Shown: positions 25,541 through 33,467 of the stretch, in pieces | How the letters are laid out: every line of letters starts with the position of its first letter | How positions within the stretch are numbered: the stretch's first letter is position 1 | Source: SIG622 sp045596605 | GTDB taxonomy: Bacteria > Bacillota > Clostridia > Oscillospirales > CAG-382 | Direction: 5' to 3' | Length of the DNA stretch: 44,671 bases | Assembly (NCBI GenBank): GCA_045596605.1 | Contig: JAZOCR010000150.1 | Location: forward strand, 1 to 44,671 | The notes under the pieces: generated by a model | The model's input: the letters and a program-made list of their open reading frames with translations, nothing else | What the model was told of the DNA's origin: nothing | The model's database searches: none | Position numbers and translations under genes: made by a program

Positions 25541-25569
25541 ATTGTAACTCTTTTTTGTTAATAATTCAA
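25541..25569 (-). promoter_or_regulatory. copA promoter
   Basis: On the - strand, TTGAAT (25569-25564) and TACAAT (25546-25541) are separated by 17 bases. The leader of about 80 nt then holds a GAGATgtaaATCTC hairpin and the GTTAG/CTAAC palindrome. Confidence 0.6.
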
Positions 25570-25662
25570 CAGTGAAAAGCATTTTTACTATAAATTTACT
25601 CTTTCAAGCAAGGCAAAAGATAGATAAATTAAGTCTAAATCATAAAAAATTGAAAATAACGG

Positions 25663-25691
25663 TTGACAAGCGTGGTATTGTGTGTTATAAT
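25663..25691 (+). promoter_or_regulatory. Promoter of the lysine riboswitch transcript
   Basis: Consensus TTGACA (25663-25668) and TATAAT (25686-25691) with a 17-base spacer, directly before the L-box sequence. This is the best-matching promoter in the window. Confidence 0.85.
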
Positions 25692-25700
25692 AGCGAAAAA

Positions 25701-25866
25701 TATGGTAGAGGTGCACCTTGTAAAGAGTAGCCTTGGCACAACGGATACCGTAAATCCTTAGCCGAGGTGGAAGGGACGGGTGCCGAGGCGAAAGAGGACG
25801 GACCTTTCGACCGGTTTTCCGGATAATATCCGGCGGACTGTCGCATTGATGCGGAGAGCTATCGGC
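25701..25866 (+). promoter_or_regulatory. Lysine riboswitch (L box)
   Basis: The conserved L-box blocks occur in order: GTAGAGGTGCA..CTT, AAGAGTAGCCTTGG, GGATACCGT, TTAGCCGAGG, AAGGGACGGGTGCCGAGGC, GGACTGTCGCAT and GAGAGCTATCGG. They match the B. subtilis lysC leader in block order and sequence. It should sense L-lysine in the nascent transcript and turn off the downstream lysine genes via the terminator at 25901-25936. Its target is dapA-dapB-lysA, but about 810 bases of repeat-rich DNA separate the two. Confidence 0.92.
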
Positions 25867-25900
25867 AATATTGGCGAATTTTCTTTTGTCGTCTTTTTGG

Positions 25901-25936
25901 CTCTTACCATTTTTGGGGTAAGGGTTTTTTGTTTTT
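25901..25936 (+). terminator. Riboswitch expression-platform terminator
   Basis: CTCTTACC and GGTAAGGG form an 8-bp stem followed by TTTTTTGTTTTT. It comes about 35 bases after the conserved end of the lysine aptamer, the place expected for a lysine-stabilised terminator. Confidence 0.85.
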
Positions 25937-25969
25937 GAGGGGAAGTTTTGTACTTAAAAATGAAGGATT

Positions 25970-26480
25970 TCTAAAGGGAAGTTTCATCAAATTTGGGGCT
26001 TTAATTTTACATTACTTTTTGTCACGAGCAACAAAAAGTAATCAAAAAATGCCCAAAGAAGTGAGGGGATACCCCTCCCTTCTTTACTACCCACCCACAC
26101 GCTCGGTTGTTTAATTAAAATTTGTTTTAACTGCCACGCATACACAGAGGGAAATTTTTTCGCAAAGCGAAAAAATCTTCCATAGGGCTGGGCTACTTCT
26201 ACTTGAATGGCTACATCAAACGACTTACAAAGATTGTATGTGTAATTATGTAATATTTGTGTGGTATTAATTTTGTAGTTAGTACTTGATAGTGTGGTTT
26301 AGTTTTAAATTTACGAAAGTATCTTGCGACAACCAAAGATGCACACTCTCTAAAGTTATTACGTGACAAAAGGGAGTTTTCAGAGGACTTGTCCTCTGAA
26401 CGTACCTTTTTGGTACTTTTTCTTTACGAGAAGAAAAAGTACATACCCCCGAACTGACAACGAAGTTGTCTGTGAGGGCT
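25970..26480. repeat. Large palindromic repeat, copy B (diverged left arm)
   Basis: The right arm is close to copy A: CTTGCGACAA, ACGTGACAAAAGGGAG, TTCAGAGGACTTGTCCTCTGAA, and a GTACTTTTTCTTTacgagaAGAAAAAGTAC hairpin, ending in CCGAACTGACAACGAAGTTGTC. The left arm keeps only the layout (TTACTTTTT/AAAAAGTAA hairpin, then AAAGAAGTGAGGGG). The left edge is approximate. It lies between the lysine riboswitch and dapA, so transcripts of the lysine operon must pass through it. Confidence 0.7.
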
Positions 26481-26510
26481 TTGAAAAAATCCGATACGCT
26501 TCGCAAGGGG

Positions 26511-26572
26511 CGACGAAAATTTCTTGTGAAATTTTCTTACGCTGAAGAATTTGCAAAGCAAATTCTTCCTAT
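26511..26572 (+). repeat. Two-hairpin repeat, copy 1
   Basis: CGACG is followed by the stem AAAATTTC-ttgt-GAAATTTT (26516-26535), then CTTACGCT and a second stem GAAGAATTTGC-aaa-GCAAATTCTTC (26544-26568), then CTAT. The same layout occurs at the dapB end and near 30.3, 42.4 and 42.6 kb. Confidence 0.8.
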
Positions 26573-26609
26573 ACCCAAAATCTTATCTATTCATTCAAGT
26601 TAACAAACC

Positions 26610-26718
26610 GATAAACTCCGCAGAAATTGCGAAGCAATTCGAGGAGTTTATCAAAATATAAAATTCTTTGCCAAGCTTTCTTATAAGAAAGCTTGCGGGG
26701 CGTGGGGCGGAGCCCCAC
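26610..26718. repeat. Hairpin cluster in the dapA leader
   Basis: Three structures occur in a row: GATAAACTCC/GGAGTTTATC (26610-26652) enclosing AATTGC/GCAATT; a palindrome with AAGCTTTC/GAAAGCTT arms at 26673-26694; and GTGGGGC-gga-GCCCCAC (26702-26718). The last ends about 14 bases before the dapA ribosome site. None has a T-tract, so they are not ordinary terminators. Confidence 0.7.
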
Positions 26719-26747
26719 ATATAACATAATTCAAGGAGAAAAGAAAG

Positions 26748-27632
26748 ATGAAAAAGACAGTATTTGAAGGAGCGGCGACGGCGCTTGTGACGCCTCTTAC
26801 AGAGAGTGGAATAGACTACGAGCGTTTTGGAAAGCTTATTGACTGGCAGATAGAGTCAGGAATTAATGCTCTTGTTGTATGCGGAACGACGGGTGAGGCA
26901 TCAACACTCTCTGACGACGAGCACAGAGATGCCATTGCCTTTGCCGCAAAGCGTGCAAAGGGCAGAGTACCGATAATTGCGGGCACAGGCTCAAATGACA
27001 CCGCTTACGCTCTTGACCTTACACGCTGTGCCTGCGAGGCAGGTGCTGACGCAATGCTTGTTGTAACACCTTATTACAACAAGGCAACCCAGACCGGACT
27101 TATAAAGATGTTCACGGAAATTGCCGACAAGAGCACAAAGCCGGTAATTCTTTACAACGTACCCTCAAGAACAGGTGTTAATATCGCTCCCAAGACCTAC
27201 GCCGTGCTTGCAGACCACCCCAATATCGTAGGTATCAAGGAAGCCAACGGTGACATTTCAAAAATCGTTGAAACTATGGCACTTGTAGGGGACAAGCTCG
27301 ACCTTTATTCAGGAAACGACGACCAGATAGTTCCCCTTATGGCACTGGGCGGAAAGGGCGTAATTTCCGTTCTTTCAAATCTTCTTCCTGCTGAAACCGC
27401 AGATATGTGCAAGAAGTTCCTCGCAGGTGACGTAAAGGGTGCGGCGGCAATGCAGATGAAGTATCACGCTCTTATTGACGCACTGTTCTGTGAAGTAAAC
27501 CCCATACCCGTAAAGGCGGCTATGGCAAAGATGGGATACTGCGAAAATTATCTCAGACTTCCCCTTACTCCTATGGAAGAGGGCAACGCAGAAAAGCTTT
27601 ATGCGCTTATGCGTGAGCAGAACCTTATATAA
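26748..27632 (+). CDS. dapA: 4-hydroxy-tetrahydrodipicolinate synthase
   Basis: A 294-residue TIM-barrel aldolase that condenses pyruvate with aspartate semialdehyde, the first committed step to diaminopimelate and lysine. It has CGTTGEASTLS (45-55), Tyr136 in LYNVPSRTG and the Schiff-base Lys164 in GIKEANGD. Length fits the family. AAGGAG lies 8-10 bases before the ATG. It heads dapA-dapB-lysA, consistent with the lysine riboswitch upstream. Confidence 0.96.
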   Translation: MKKTVFEGAATALVTPLTESGIDYERFGKLIDWQIESGINALVVCGTTGEASTLSDDEHRDAIAFAAKRAKGRVPIIAGTGSNDTAYALDLTRCACEAGADAMLVVTPYYNKATQTGLIKMFTEIADKSTKPVILYNVPSRTGVNIAPKTYAVLADHPNIVGIKEANGDISKIVETMALVGDKLDLYSGNDDQIVPLMALGGKGVISVLSNLLPAETADMCKKFLAGDVKGAAAMQMKYHALIDALFCEVNPIPVKAAMAKMGYCENYLRLPLTPMEEGNAEKLYALMREQNLI

Positions 27633-27641
27633 TTAAATTAG

Positions 27642-27703
27642 TGAATAAAGAATAATGAATAAAGAATAATGAATAATTGAGGTTATTTTGCCGTGGGCAA
27701 AAT
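27642..27703 (+). repeat. AATAAAGAATAATG tandem repeat and hairpin between dapA and dapB
   Basis: GAATAAAGAATAAT occurs twice in tandem at about 27643-27672 followed by a partial unit, then a perfect hairpin ATTTTGCC-gtg-GGCAAAAT (27685-27703). The hairpin has no T-tract. It separates dapA from dapB by 97 bases, unusually long for this operon. Confidence 0.7.
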
Positions 27704-27729
27704 TTCATTAATTAAAAAAGGAATGTAAA

Positions 27730-28473
27730 ATGCTTAAAGTAATTGTTTACGGTGCCTGCGGAAGAATGGGCAAGGAGCTTGTAAGGCTCATTTCGGAAAG
27801 TGACGAATTTACCCTTGCGGCAGGCGTTGACAAGTTCGGCGGAGAATATGAAAAGCTTTCGGATTTTTCCGGCGATGCTGACGTTATAATCGACTTTTCC
27901 AATCACGTACTTACAGGCGAGCTTTGTGAGTACGCTGTAAAAAGAAAAATCCCGGTGGTTATTGCAACGACCGGACACACACCCGAGGAAAAGGCAGTTA
28001 TGACCGATGCGGCAAAGTCCGTGCCGGTGTTCCACAGCGCAAATATGTCGGTGGGAATTGCACTTCTTGCAAGCCTTGCAAAGCAGGCTGTAGCGGCACT
28101 GCCGAATGCCGACGTTGAAATCGTGGAAAAGCACCACAACAGAAAGCTTGATGCTCCAAGCGGTACGGCTCTGCTTCTTGCCGGTGAAATAAAATCCGTG
28201 AGAGCAGATGCAGAATATAAGCTCGGACGGGCAGGCAACGCAAAGCGTGAGAAAAACGAAATAGGTATCCATGCTGTGCGTGCGGGCAATATCGTAGGCG
28301 ACCACGAAATCATAATATGCACCGACACTCAGACGCTTACACTGCGCCATGAGGCACACGACAGAGCCCTGTTTGCGGAAGGTGCGCTTGCGGCTGCAAA
28401 GTATCTTGCAGAGCAAAGTGTTCCCGGGATGTATGATATGAAAACTATGCTAAAAGCGACGAAAAAGTCTTAA
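27730..28473 (+). CDS. dapB: 4-hydroxy-tetrahydrodipicolinate reductase
   Basis: A 247-residue NAD(P)H-dependent reductase, second step of the DAP branch. It has YGACGRMGKEL (7-17), IDFSNH (54-59) and the catalytic-site block EKHHNRKLDAPSGTA (His135, His136, Lys139), with AGNIVGDHEI near residue 190. Length is slightly short, as in other Firmicutes. The last four codons and the stop (ACG AAA AAG TCT TAA) lie within a two-hairpin repeat: the TAA is at the centre of a 20-bp palindrome at 28462-28481. The natural C-terminus may therefore have been replaced by repeat sequence, but the fold core is complete. Confidence 0.95.
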   Translation: MLKVIVYGACGRMGKELVRLISESDEFTLAAGVDKFGGEYEKLSDFSGDADVIIDFSNHVLTGELCEYAVKRKIPVVIATTGHTPEEKAVMTDAAKSVPVFHSANMSVGIALLASLAKQAVAALPNADVEIVEKHHNRKLDAPSGTALLLAGEIKSVRADAEYKLGRAGNAKREKNEIGIHAVRAGNIVGDHEIIICTDTQTLTLRHEAHDRALFAEGALAAAKYLAEQSVPGMYDMKTMLKATKKS

Positions 28474-28518
28474 GACTTTTTCTTACGCCCGAAGAATTTG
28501 CTACGCAAATTCTTCCTA
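28456..28518 (+). repeat. Two-hairpin repeat, copy 2, overlapping the dapB stop
   Basis: GCGACG, then the perfect palindrome AAAAAGTCTTAAGACTTTTT (28462-28481), CTTACGCCC, then GAAGAATTTGC-tac-GCAAATTCTTC (28491-28515). It begins inside dapB and fills most of the 89-base gap to lysA. Confidence 0.85.
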
Positions 28519-28562
28519 TTTCCAAAACAGACTGCAATTTTATAAAAGTAAGGATATTAAAA

Positions 28563-29858
28563 ATGCTACACACAAATCTTGGTATCGGCGAAAACGGACA
28601 TCTGTATTTTGCCGGAATGGACACGGTGGAGCTTGCGAAAAAGCATGCCACTCCTCTGATGCTTCTTGACGAGAACAGAATACGTGAAAGATGCAGACTT
28701 TACATCAATGCTATGAAAAAGCATATGGGCGAAAGCGCAAGACCGCTTCTTGCAAGCAAGGCACTCTGCTTTAAGGGGATTTATAAAATTGCCGCAGAGG
28801 AAGGTATGTGCACGGATATAGTGTCGCCCGGTGAGCTTTACATTGCAAAATCGGCAGGCTTCCCTCTTGAAAACGCATATTTTCACGGCAATAACAAAAC
28901 CGATGCGGATATTGAGTTTGCCATAGACTGCGGTATCGGTTACTTTATAGTTGACAACAAAGAGGAATTTTCTAAAATATCCGAATATAGCGCAAAGAAA
29001 GGCATAGTACAGAAGATACTTCTCCGTCTTTCTCCCGGTATCGACCCCCATACCCACGCAAAGATAAGCACCGGAAGCGTTGATTCGAAGTTCGGTACTG
29101 CCATTGAAACGGGACAGGCAGAGCAGTTTGTATCTGAGGTTTTAAAGGATAAAAACGTAGAGCTTTGCGGCTTCCACTGCCACGTGGGCTCACAGATATT
29201 TGAATCCGAGCCCTTCTGCGATGCGGCGGATATTATGATGAAATTCATCGCCGATATGAAGGAAAAGCACGACTATACTGCAAAGGTACTGAACCTTGGC
29301 GGCGGCTTTGGTGTGCGTTATACCGAGGACGACCCGGAAATTGACTATGAAGAAAAAATAGCAGAGGTAGCCAGCCATCTGAAAAGCTCCTGCAAGGCTC
29401 TCGGACTTGAAATGCCGCAGATACTTATGGAGCCGGGCAGAAGTATGGTTGCAGACGCAGGAATTACTCTTTACAGCGTGGGAAGCGCAAAGACAATTAC
29501 CGGCTACAAGAGCTATATTTCCATTGACGGCGGTATGACGGACAACCCGAGATACGCCCTTTACGGTTCAAGGTACACGGTGTGTATTGCAAACAAGGCG
29601 GCACAGCCGAAAGACCACATTGCAACAATTGCAGGCAGATGCTGTGAAAGCGGCGACCTTATCGGTGAGGAGATGCCGGTGCAGGAAGCTGTGCGTGGCG
29701 ACATTCTTGCGGTACTTGTAACGGGAGCGTACAACTATTCAATGGCATCCAATTACAACAAAATTCCAAGACCGCCGATAGTTATGATAAAGGACGGCAA
29801 GGACAGCCTTGCGGTACGCAGGGAAACCTACGCTGACCTTGTGGCGCTTGATGTGTAA
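28563..29858 (+). CDS. lysA: Diaminopimelate decarboxylase
   Basis: A 431-residue PLP enzyme of fold type III converting meso-DAP to L-lysine. PLP Lys66 is in ASKALCFKG, HGNNKTDADIEFAI is at about 105, FHCHVGSQI at about 203, NLGGGFGVRYTE at about 243, EPGRSMVADAG at about 289, and the C-terminal CCESGDLIGE carries the active-site Cys of the partner subunit. AAGGAT lies upstream of the ATG. It is the last gene of the operon, followed by a strong terminator. Confidence 0.95.
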   Translation: MLHTNLGIGENGHLYFAGMDTVELAKKHATPLMLLDENRIRERCRLYINAMKKHMGESARPLLASKALCFKGIYKIAAEEGMCTDIVSPGELYIAKSAGFPLENAYFHGNNKTDADIEFAIDCGIGYFIVDNKEEFSKISEYSAKKGIVQKILLRLSPGIDPHTHAKISTGSVDSKFGTAIETGQAEQFVSEVLKDKNVELCGFHCHVGSQIFESEPFCDAADIMMKFIADMKEKHDYTAKVLNLGGGFGVRYTEDDPEIDYEEKIAEVASHLKSSCKALGLEMPQILMEPGRSMVADAGITLYSVGSAKTITGYKSYISIDGGMTDNPRYALYGSRYTVCIANKAAQPKDHIATIAGRCCESGDLIGEEMPVQEAVRGDILAVLVTGAYNYSMASNYNKIPRPPIVMIKDGKDSLAVRRETYADLVALDV

Positions 29859-29904
29859 ATAAAGGAAAGACTTTCTTTCAGAAACAGAATATTTCAGATG
29901 CTTT

Positions 29905-29935
29905 GGGGTGACAGAAATGTCGCCCCGATTTTTTT
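29905..29935 (+). terminator. Terminator after lysA
   Basis: GGGGTGACA-gaaa-TGTCGCCCC followed by GATTTTTTT. It closes the dapA-dapB-lysA operon directly before palindromic repeat copy C. Confidence 0.88.
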
Positions 29936-29942
29936 AACGAAA

Positions 29943-30588
29943 GCCGACACAGCCGGCAAGCCGGCAGGTCGGGGGGATGTTACTTTTCTTTACAAAAAGA
30001 AAAGTAACCAAAAGAAGTTGCTAAGAGGTAAACCTCTTAGAACTCCCTTTTGCCCCGCTACAAGTTTAGTATAAATTTCGACTTTAGCACACGAAAAAAC
30101 ATTCGTAACCTTGGTGTTTAACCATACTATCAAGTATTAACTACAAAGTTAATACTACACAAAGATTACATAGTTGCTCATATTGTAGGGTGCGACGTCC
30201 TCGGCGCACCGGATAAGTTTTATCTTTGTTGCAACAGACAGAAAGAATTTTCGATAGAAAATTCTTTGAACATAAGAAAAATTCTTTTGCGTAAGAAAAA
30301 TGCTCCGCATTCTTCGTCGCCTTTTTCGTTGTCCCTCGGCGCACCGAAAAAAGCAATATTGTAATCAGTGTAAAGATTTAAAGTTGAACATAGTACTTTA
30401 TAGTATGGTTTAGTTTAAATTTACGAGAGTTTCTTGCGACAACAAAAGTTGCACACCAACTAAAGTTGTTACGTGCCAAAAGGGAGTTTTTAGAGGACTT
30501 GTCCTCTAAACAACTTCTTTTTGGTTACTTTTTCTTTTTGTAAAGAAAAAGTAACATACATCCCCCAACCTGCCGACGAAGTGGTTGA
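29943..30588. repeat. Large palindromic repeat, copy C, with nested insertions
   Basis: The best-preserved copy: the left end GCCGACACAGCC..GGCAGGTCGGG and right end CCAACCTGCCGACGAAGT are inverted counterparts, and both GTTACTTTTC../..GAAAAGTAAC hairpins are present. AACCAAAAGAAGTTG on the left mirrors CAACTTCTTTTTGGTT on the right. Its centre is interrupted by foreign sequence at about 30185-30346. It lies between the lysA terminator and the feoA promoter. No gene is seen in 29859-30828. Confidence 0.8.
30199..30346 (-). repeat. Nested two-hairpin repeat inserted in copy C, flanked by 13-bp direct repeats
   Basis: CCTCGGCGCACCG occurs at 30199-30211 and again at 30334-30346. Between them are 122 bases with AAAGAATTTTC/GAAAATTCTTT and an inverted-orientation hairpin (AAAAATGC/GCATTCTT next to CGTCGC). 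The flanking direct repeats look like a target-site duplication. Confidence 0.65.
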
Positions 30589-30730
30589 TATAGGAAGAAT
30601 TTGCTTTGCAAATTCTTCAAACATAAGAAAGATATTCTCCGGGGATATGGCGAAATTTCACAAATGCCGCAAGAAAAATTGACATATTTTTTGTATTATA
30701 ATAAAAATTGAAAAAATTTGCCAAAAATTC

Positions 30731-30759
30731 TTGACAAAAGGGCAAAGTTATGCTAAACT
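30731..30759 (+). promoter_or_regulatory. feoA promoter
   Basis: TTGACA (30731-30736) and TAAACT (30754-30759), spacer 17, with the feoA start about 70 bases downstream. A second TTGACA at 30679 has only a 12-base spacer to TATAAT and is less likely. Confidence 0.65.
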
Positions 30760-30787
30760 AACTTCACCAAGTTAGTCAAGACTAACT
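30758..30787 (+). promoter_or_regulatory. Triple half-site operator at the feoA promoter
   Basis: Three half-sites alternate in orientation at exact 12-base steps: CTAACT (30758-30763), AGTTAG (30770-30775) and CTAACT (30782-30787), each separated by 6 bases. The array overlaps the -10 box and the likely transcription start, as expected for a repressor. The half-site resembles those of DtxR/IdeR/MntR regulators, but the spacing differs from the IdeR consensus. Confidence 0.65.
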
Positions 30788-30828
30788 CACGTCAACATCA
30801 TTTGTTTTTGCAAAGAAAGGAACCCCCT

Positions 30829-31047
30829 ATGACGCTTAAAGACGCAAAGGTAGGACAGACGGTTAAGGTAGTAAAGCTGAACGGCGAAGGCGCAGTAAAA
30901 CGTCGCATTATGGATATGGGTATAACCAAGGGAACAAGCATTTACGTTCGCAAGGTTGCACCTCTCGGCGACCCCTTTGAGCTGACAGTTCGTGGCTACG
31001 AGCTTTCAATAAGAAAGGCTGATGCCGAAATTATCGTAGTGGAATAA
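30829..31047 (+). CDS. feoA: Ferrous iron transport protein A
   Basis: A 72-residue SH3-like protein (LKDAKVGQTVKVVKL, then RRIMDMGITKGTSIYVRKVAPLGDPFELTVRGYELSIRKADAEIIVV). It is needed with FeoB for Fe(II) uptake at the membrane. ATG 30829 follows AAAGGA at good spacing; an in-frame TTG-region start at 30802 would read the ribosome site itself. feoB follows after 87 bases that include a second operator-like palindrome. Confidence 0.93.
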   Translation: MTLKDAKVGQTVKVVKLNGEGAVKRRIMDMGITKGTSIYVRKVAPLGDPFELTVRGYELSIRKADAEIIVVE

Positions 31048-31061
31048 TTTTTATCCCCTAT

Positions 31062-31079
31062 GGTTAGACCAGACTAACC
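31062..31079 (+). promoter_or_regulatory. Operator-like palindrome between feoA and feoB
   Basis: GGTTAG-ACCAGA-CTAACC, the same half-sites and 6-base spacing as at feoA and in the copA leader. No clear promoter of its own is seen. A GGtGCAA/TTGCgCC hairpin follows at about 31091-31110. Confidence 0.6.
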
Positions 31080-31134
31080 GCAAAAATCGAGGTGCAACCA
31101 AACTTGCGCCATTCAAAGAAAGGAAGCTTTACAT

Positions 31135-33375
31135 ATGTCATTAAGAATTGCGCTGGCAGGAAACCCCAACTCCGGCAAGACAACGCTGTTTAACGCCCTG
31201 ACCGGCTCAAATCAGTACGTAGGCAACTGGCCCGGTGTTACCGTTGAAAAGAAAGAGGGTAAAATGAAAGGCGAAAAGGACGTAACCTTTACCGACCTTC
31301 CGGGTATTTACTCCCTCTCACCCTACACTCTCGAAGAAGTGGTTGCAAGAAATTATCTTATAGACGAATGCCCCGACGCAATACTCAACATCGTTGACGG
31401 CACAAATCTTGAAAGAAACCTCTATCTTACCACACAGCTTATGGAAATAGGCGTGCCGGTGGTTATTGCCATCAATATGATGGACGTGGTGAGAAAAAAC
31501 GGCGACAGGATTGATATTCCGAAGCTCTCAGCGGCACTTGGCTGTCAAATAGTTGAAATCTCCGCCCTGAAGGGCGACGGTATAACCGAGGCGGCACAGG
31601 CGGCAATTTCCGCAGCAAAGACCGGAAAGCCCGCATCACCGGTTATTTTCTCCGGCACGGTTGAGCACGCTATCGCTCACATCGAGGAAGCGGCAGTGCA
31701 CGACATGGCAGAGTATCAGCAGAGATGGTACGCCATAAAGATTTTCGAGCGTGACGAAAAGGCACTTAAAAAGCTCGGTCTGCCTCAGGAAAAGCTCGAC
31801 CACATCGAAAAGGATATTAAACACGTAGAGGAAAAGCTCGACGACGACGCAGAAAGCATCATTATCAGCGAAAGATACGATTACGTAACGAAAATATGCA
31901 CTGACTGCTACAAGAAAAAGAACGCAGGCAAGCTTTCCGTATCCGATAAAATCGACAGAATTGCAACAAACAGAATTCTTGCACTTCCGATATTCGTAGT
32001 AATTATGTGGCTGGTATACACAATTTCTATCGGTACCATCGGTGACTGGACGGTTGCTTTTATGAACGACGGTCTTTTCGGAAGCTTCAGAGAGCTCGCC
32101 GAAGCAGGCGACCTTCCCTCCTTTATGCAGAGCTGGGTAAGCGTTCCCGAGCTTCTTGACAAGGTTCTTCTTTCTGCTGACGGCACTCCTGTTATATCTA
32201 CTTGGCTTTACAGTCTTATTATGGACGGAATAGTTGGCGGCGTCGGTGCGGTGCTTGGCTTTGTTCCGCAGATGATTATTCTGTTTTTGCTTCTTTCTAT
32301 TCTTGAGGACTGCGGTTATATGTCAAGAATTGCCTTTATCATGGACAAGCTTTTCAGAAAGTTCGGTCTTTCCGGCAAGTCCTTTATTCCGCTTCTCGTT
32401 GCCTCCGGTTGCGGCGTTCCCGGAGTTATGGCAAGCCGTACCATTGAACAGGACAGAGACAGAAAAATGACGGTTATGACCACCTGCTTTATCCCCTGCG
32501 GAGCTAAAATGCCGATAGTAGGTCTTATTGCCGGTGCACTTTTCGGTGGCAGTGCGTATATAGCTACGGCGGCGTATTTTATCGGCGTCGGTGCGGTAAT
32601 CGTATCCGGTATTATTCTTAAGAAAACCAAGGCCTTTGCAGGAAACCCTGCTCCCTTCGTTATGGAGCTTCCCGCATATCATATGCCGGTTGCATCAAAC
32701 GTACTTCGTACCACCTGGGACAGAGGCTGGGGCTTTATCAAGCGTGCGGGCACAGTTATTTTTGCGGCAAGCATTATCATCTGGGTGCTCAACAGTCTTT
32801 CCTTTGAAGGCGGCTTCCATTATATAACAGAGGAAAATGGCGGTGCATCAATACTTGAAATAATCGGAAACGCAATAAGATACTTATTCATTCCCCTTGG
32901 CTTCGGCTCAGGCTGGGAGCCTGCGGTTGCTACAATTCTGGGACTTGTGGCAAAGGAAGAGGTTGTCGGCGTATTCGGTACTCTTTGCGAAATGATACCC
33001 GAGGGCGCAGACGTATTTGCAGAGCTTGAAAGCGGAGTTTCGGAAAGTGCCGTTCTTATCGGCAAGGCGTTCTTTGGCTCCTCAAAGCTTTCTGCCTTCT
33101 CCTTCCTTATCTTCAATCTTCTGTGCGCTCCCTGCTTTGCGGCTATGGGTGCAATAAAGCGTGAGATGAACAACGCAAAGTGGACTGCTGCGGCAATCGG
33201 TTATATGTGCGTGTTTGCATATGCAATCTCCCTTATAGTTTACAACATCGGTATGCTCTTTAGCGGCGTATTCAGCATCTGGACGGTATTTGCCTTTGCA
33301 GTGCTCGCACTTCTTGTTTATCTTCTTGTCCGTCCCAATAAATATAACGGCAATACTCTTACAATACGTAAATAA
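31135..33375 (+). CDS. feoB: Ferrous iron transporter FeoB
   Basis: A 746-residue Fe(II) permease. Residues 1-170 are a G-protein domain: G1 GNPNSGKT (9-16), G3 DLPGIYSLSPYTLEE, G4 NMMD and a switch region NWPGVTVEKKEG. A helical spacer follows, then about ten membrane segments with two Gate-like repeats (PLLVASGCGVPGVMASR, MVMTTCFIPCGAKMP with paired Cys, and FGSGWEPAVATILGLVAKEEVVG). Both halves look complete. AAGGAAG precedes ATG 31135. A small Cys-rich membrane protein follows, completing a typical Clostridia feo operon. Confidence 0.95.
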   Translation: MSLRIALAGNPNSGKTTLFNALTGSNQYVGNWPGVTVEKKEGKMKGEKDVTFTDLPGIYSLSPYTLEEVVARNYLIDECPDAILNIVDGTNLERNLYLTTQLMEIGVPVVIAINMMDVVRKNGDRIDIPKLSAALGCQIVEISALKGDGITEAAQAAISAAKTGKPASPVIFSGTVEHAIAHIEEAAVHDMAEYQQRWYAIKIFERDEKALKKLGLPQEKLDHIEKDIKHVEEKLDDDAESIIISERYDYVTKICTDCYKKKNAGKLSVSDKIDRIATNRILALPIFVVIMWLVYTISIGTIGDWTVAFMNDGLFGSFRELAEAGDLPSFMQSWVSVPELLDKVLLSADGTPVISTWLYSLIMDGIVGGVGAVLGFVPQMIILFLLLSILEDCGYMSRIAFIMDKLFRKFGLSGKSFIPLLVASGCGVPGVMASRTIEQDRDRKMTVMTTCFIPCGAKMPIVGLIAGALFGGSAYIATAAYFIGVGAVIVSGIILKKTKAFAGNPAPFVMELPAYHMPVASNVLRTTWDRGWGFIKRAGTVIFAASIIIWVLNSLSFEGGFHYITEENGGASILEIIGNAIRYLFIPLGFGSGWEPAVATILGLVAKEEVVGVFGTLCEMIPEGADVFAELESGVSESAVLIGKAFFGSSKLSAFSFLIFNLLCAPCFAAMGAIKREMNNAKWTAAAIGYMCVFAYAISLIVYNIGMLFSGVFSIWTVFAFAVLALLVYLLVRPNKYNGNTLTIRK

Positions 33376-33390
33376 AACAAATTTTTTCTT

Positions 33391-33441
33391 CCAAAAGAGA
33401 AGCGGCGGCAAGGCGGTATGCCTTCCGTCTGCTTCCCTCCC
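33391..33441 (+). other. Stem-loop between feoB and the small Cys-rich gene
   Basis: GAAGC, AAGGC / GCCTT and GCTTC (about 33400-33436) form a long imperfect stem right after the feoB stop. There is no T-tract, so it may set relative mRNA stability rather than stop transcription. Confidence 0.4.
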
Positions 33442-33467
33442 TAATTATTTTCCCGGAGGAACGTAAA

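Noticed and set aside
27712..28416. Open frame (234 codons) on the - strand across dapB
   Set aside because: A shadow of dapB, Cys- and His-rich in the way of antisense translations, with no independent signals.
16397..30588. Insertion sequences with transposase in the large repeats
   Set aside because: No open frame inside copies A-C encodes a recognisable transposase; the small frames are read through hairpins and differ between copies.
30679..30702. Second feoA promoter (TTGACA with TATAAT)
   Set aside because: The two boxes are only 12 bases apart, too close for a sigma-A promoter; the pair at 30731-30759 has a 17-base spacer.
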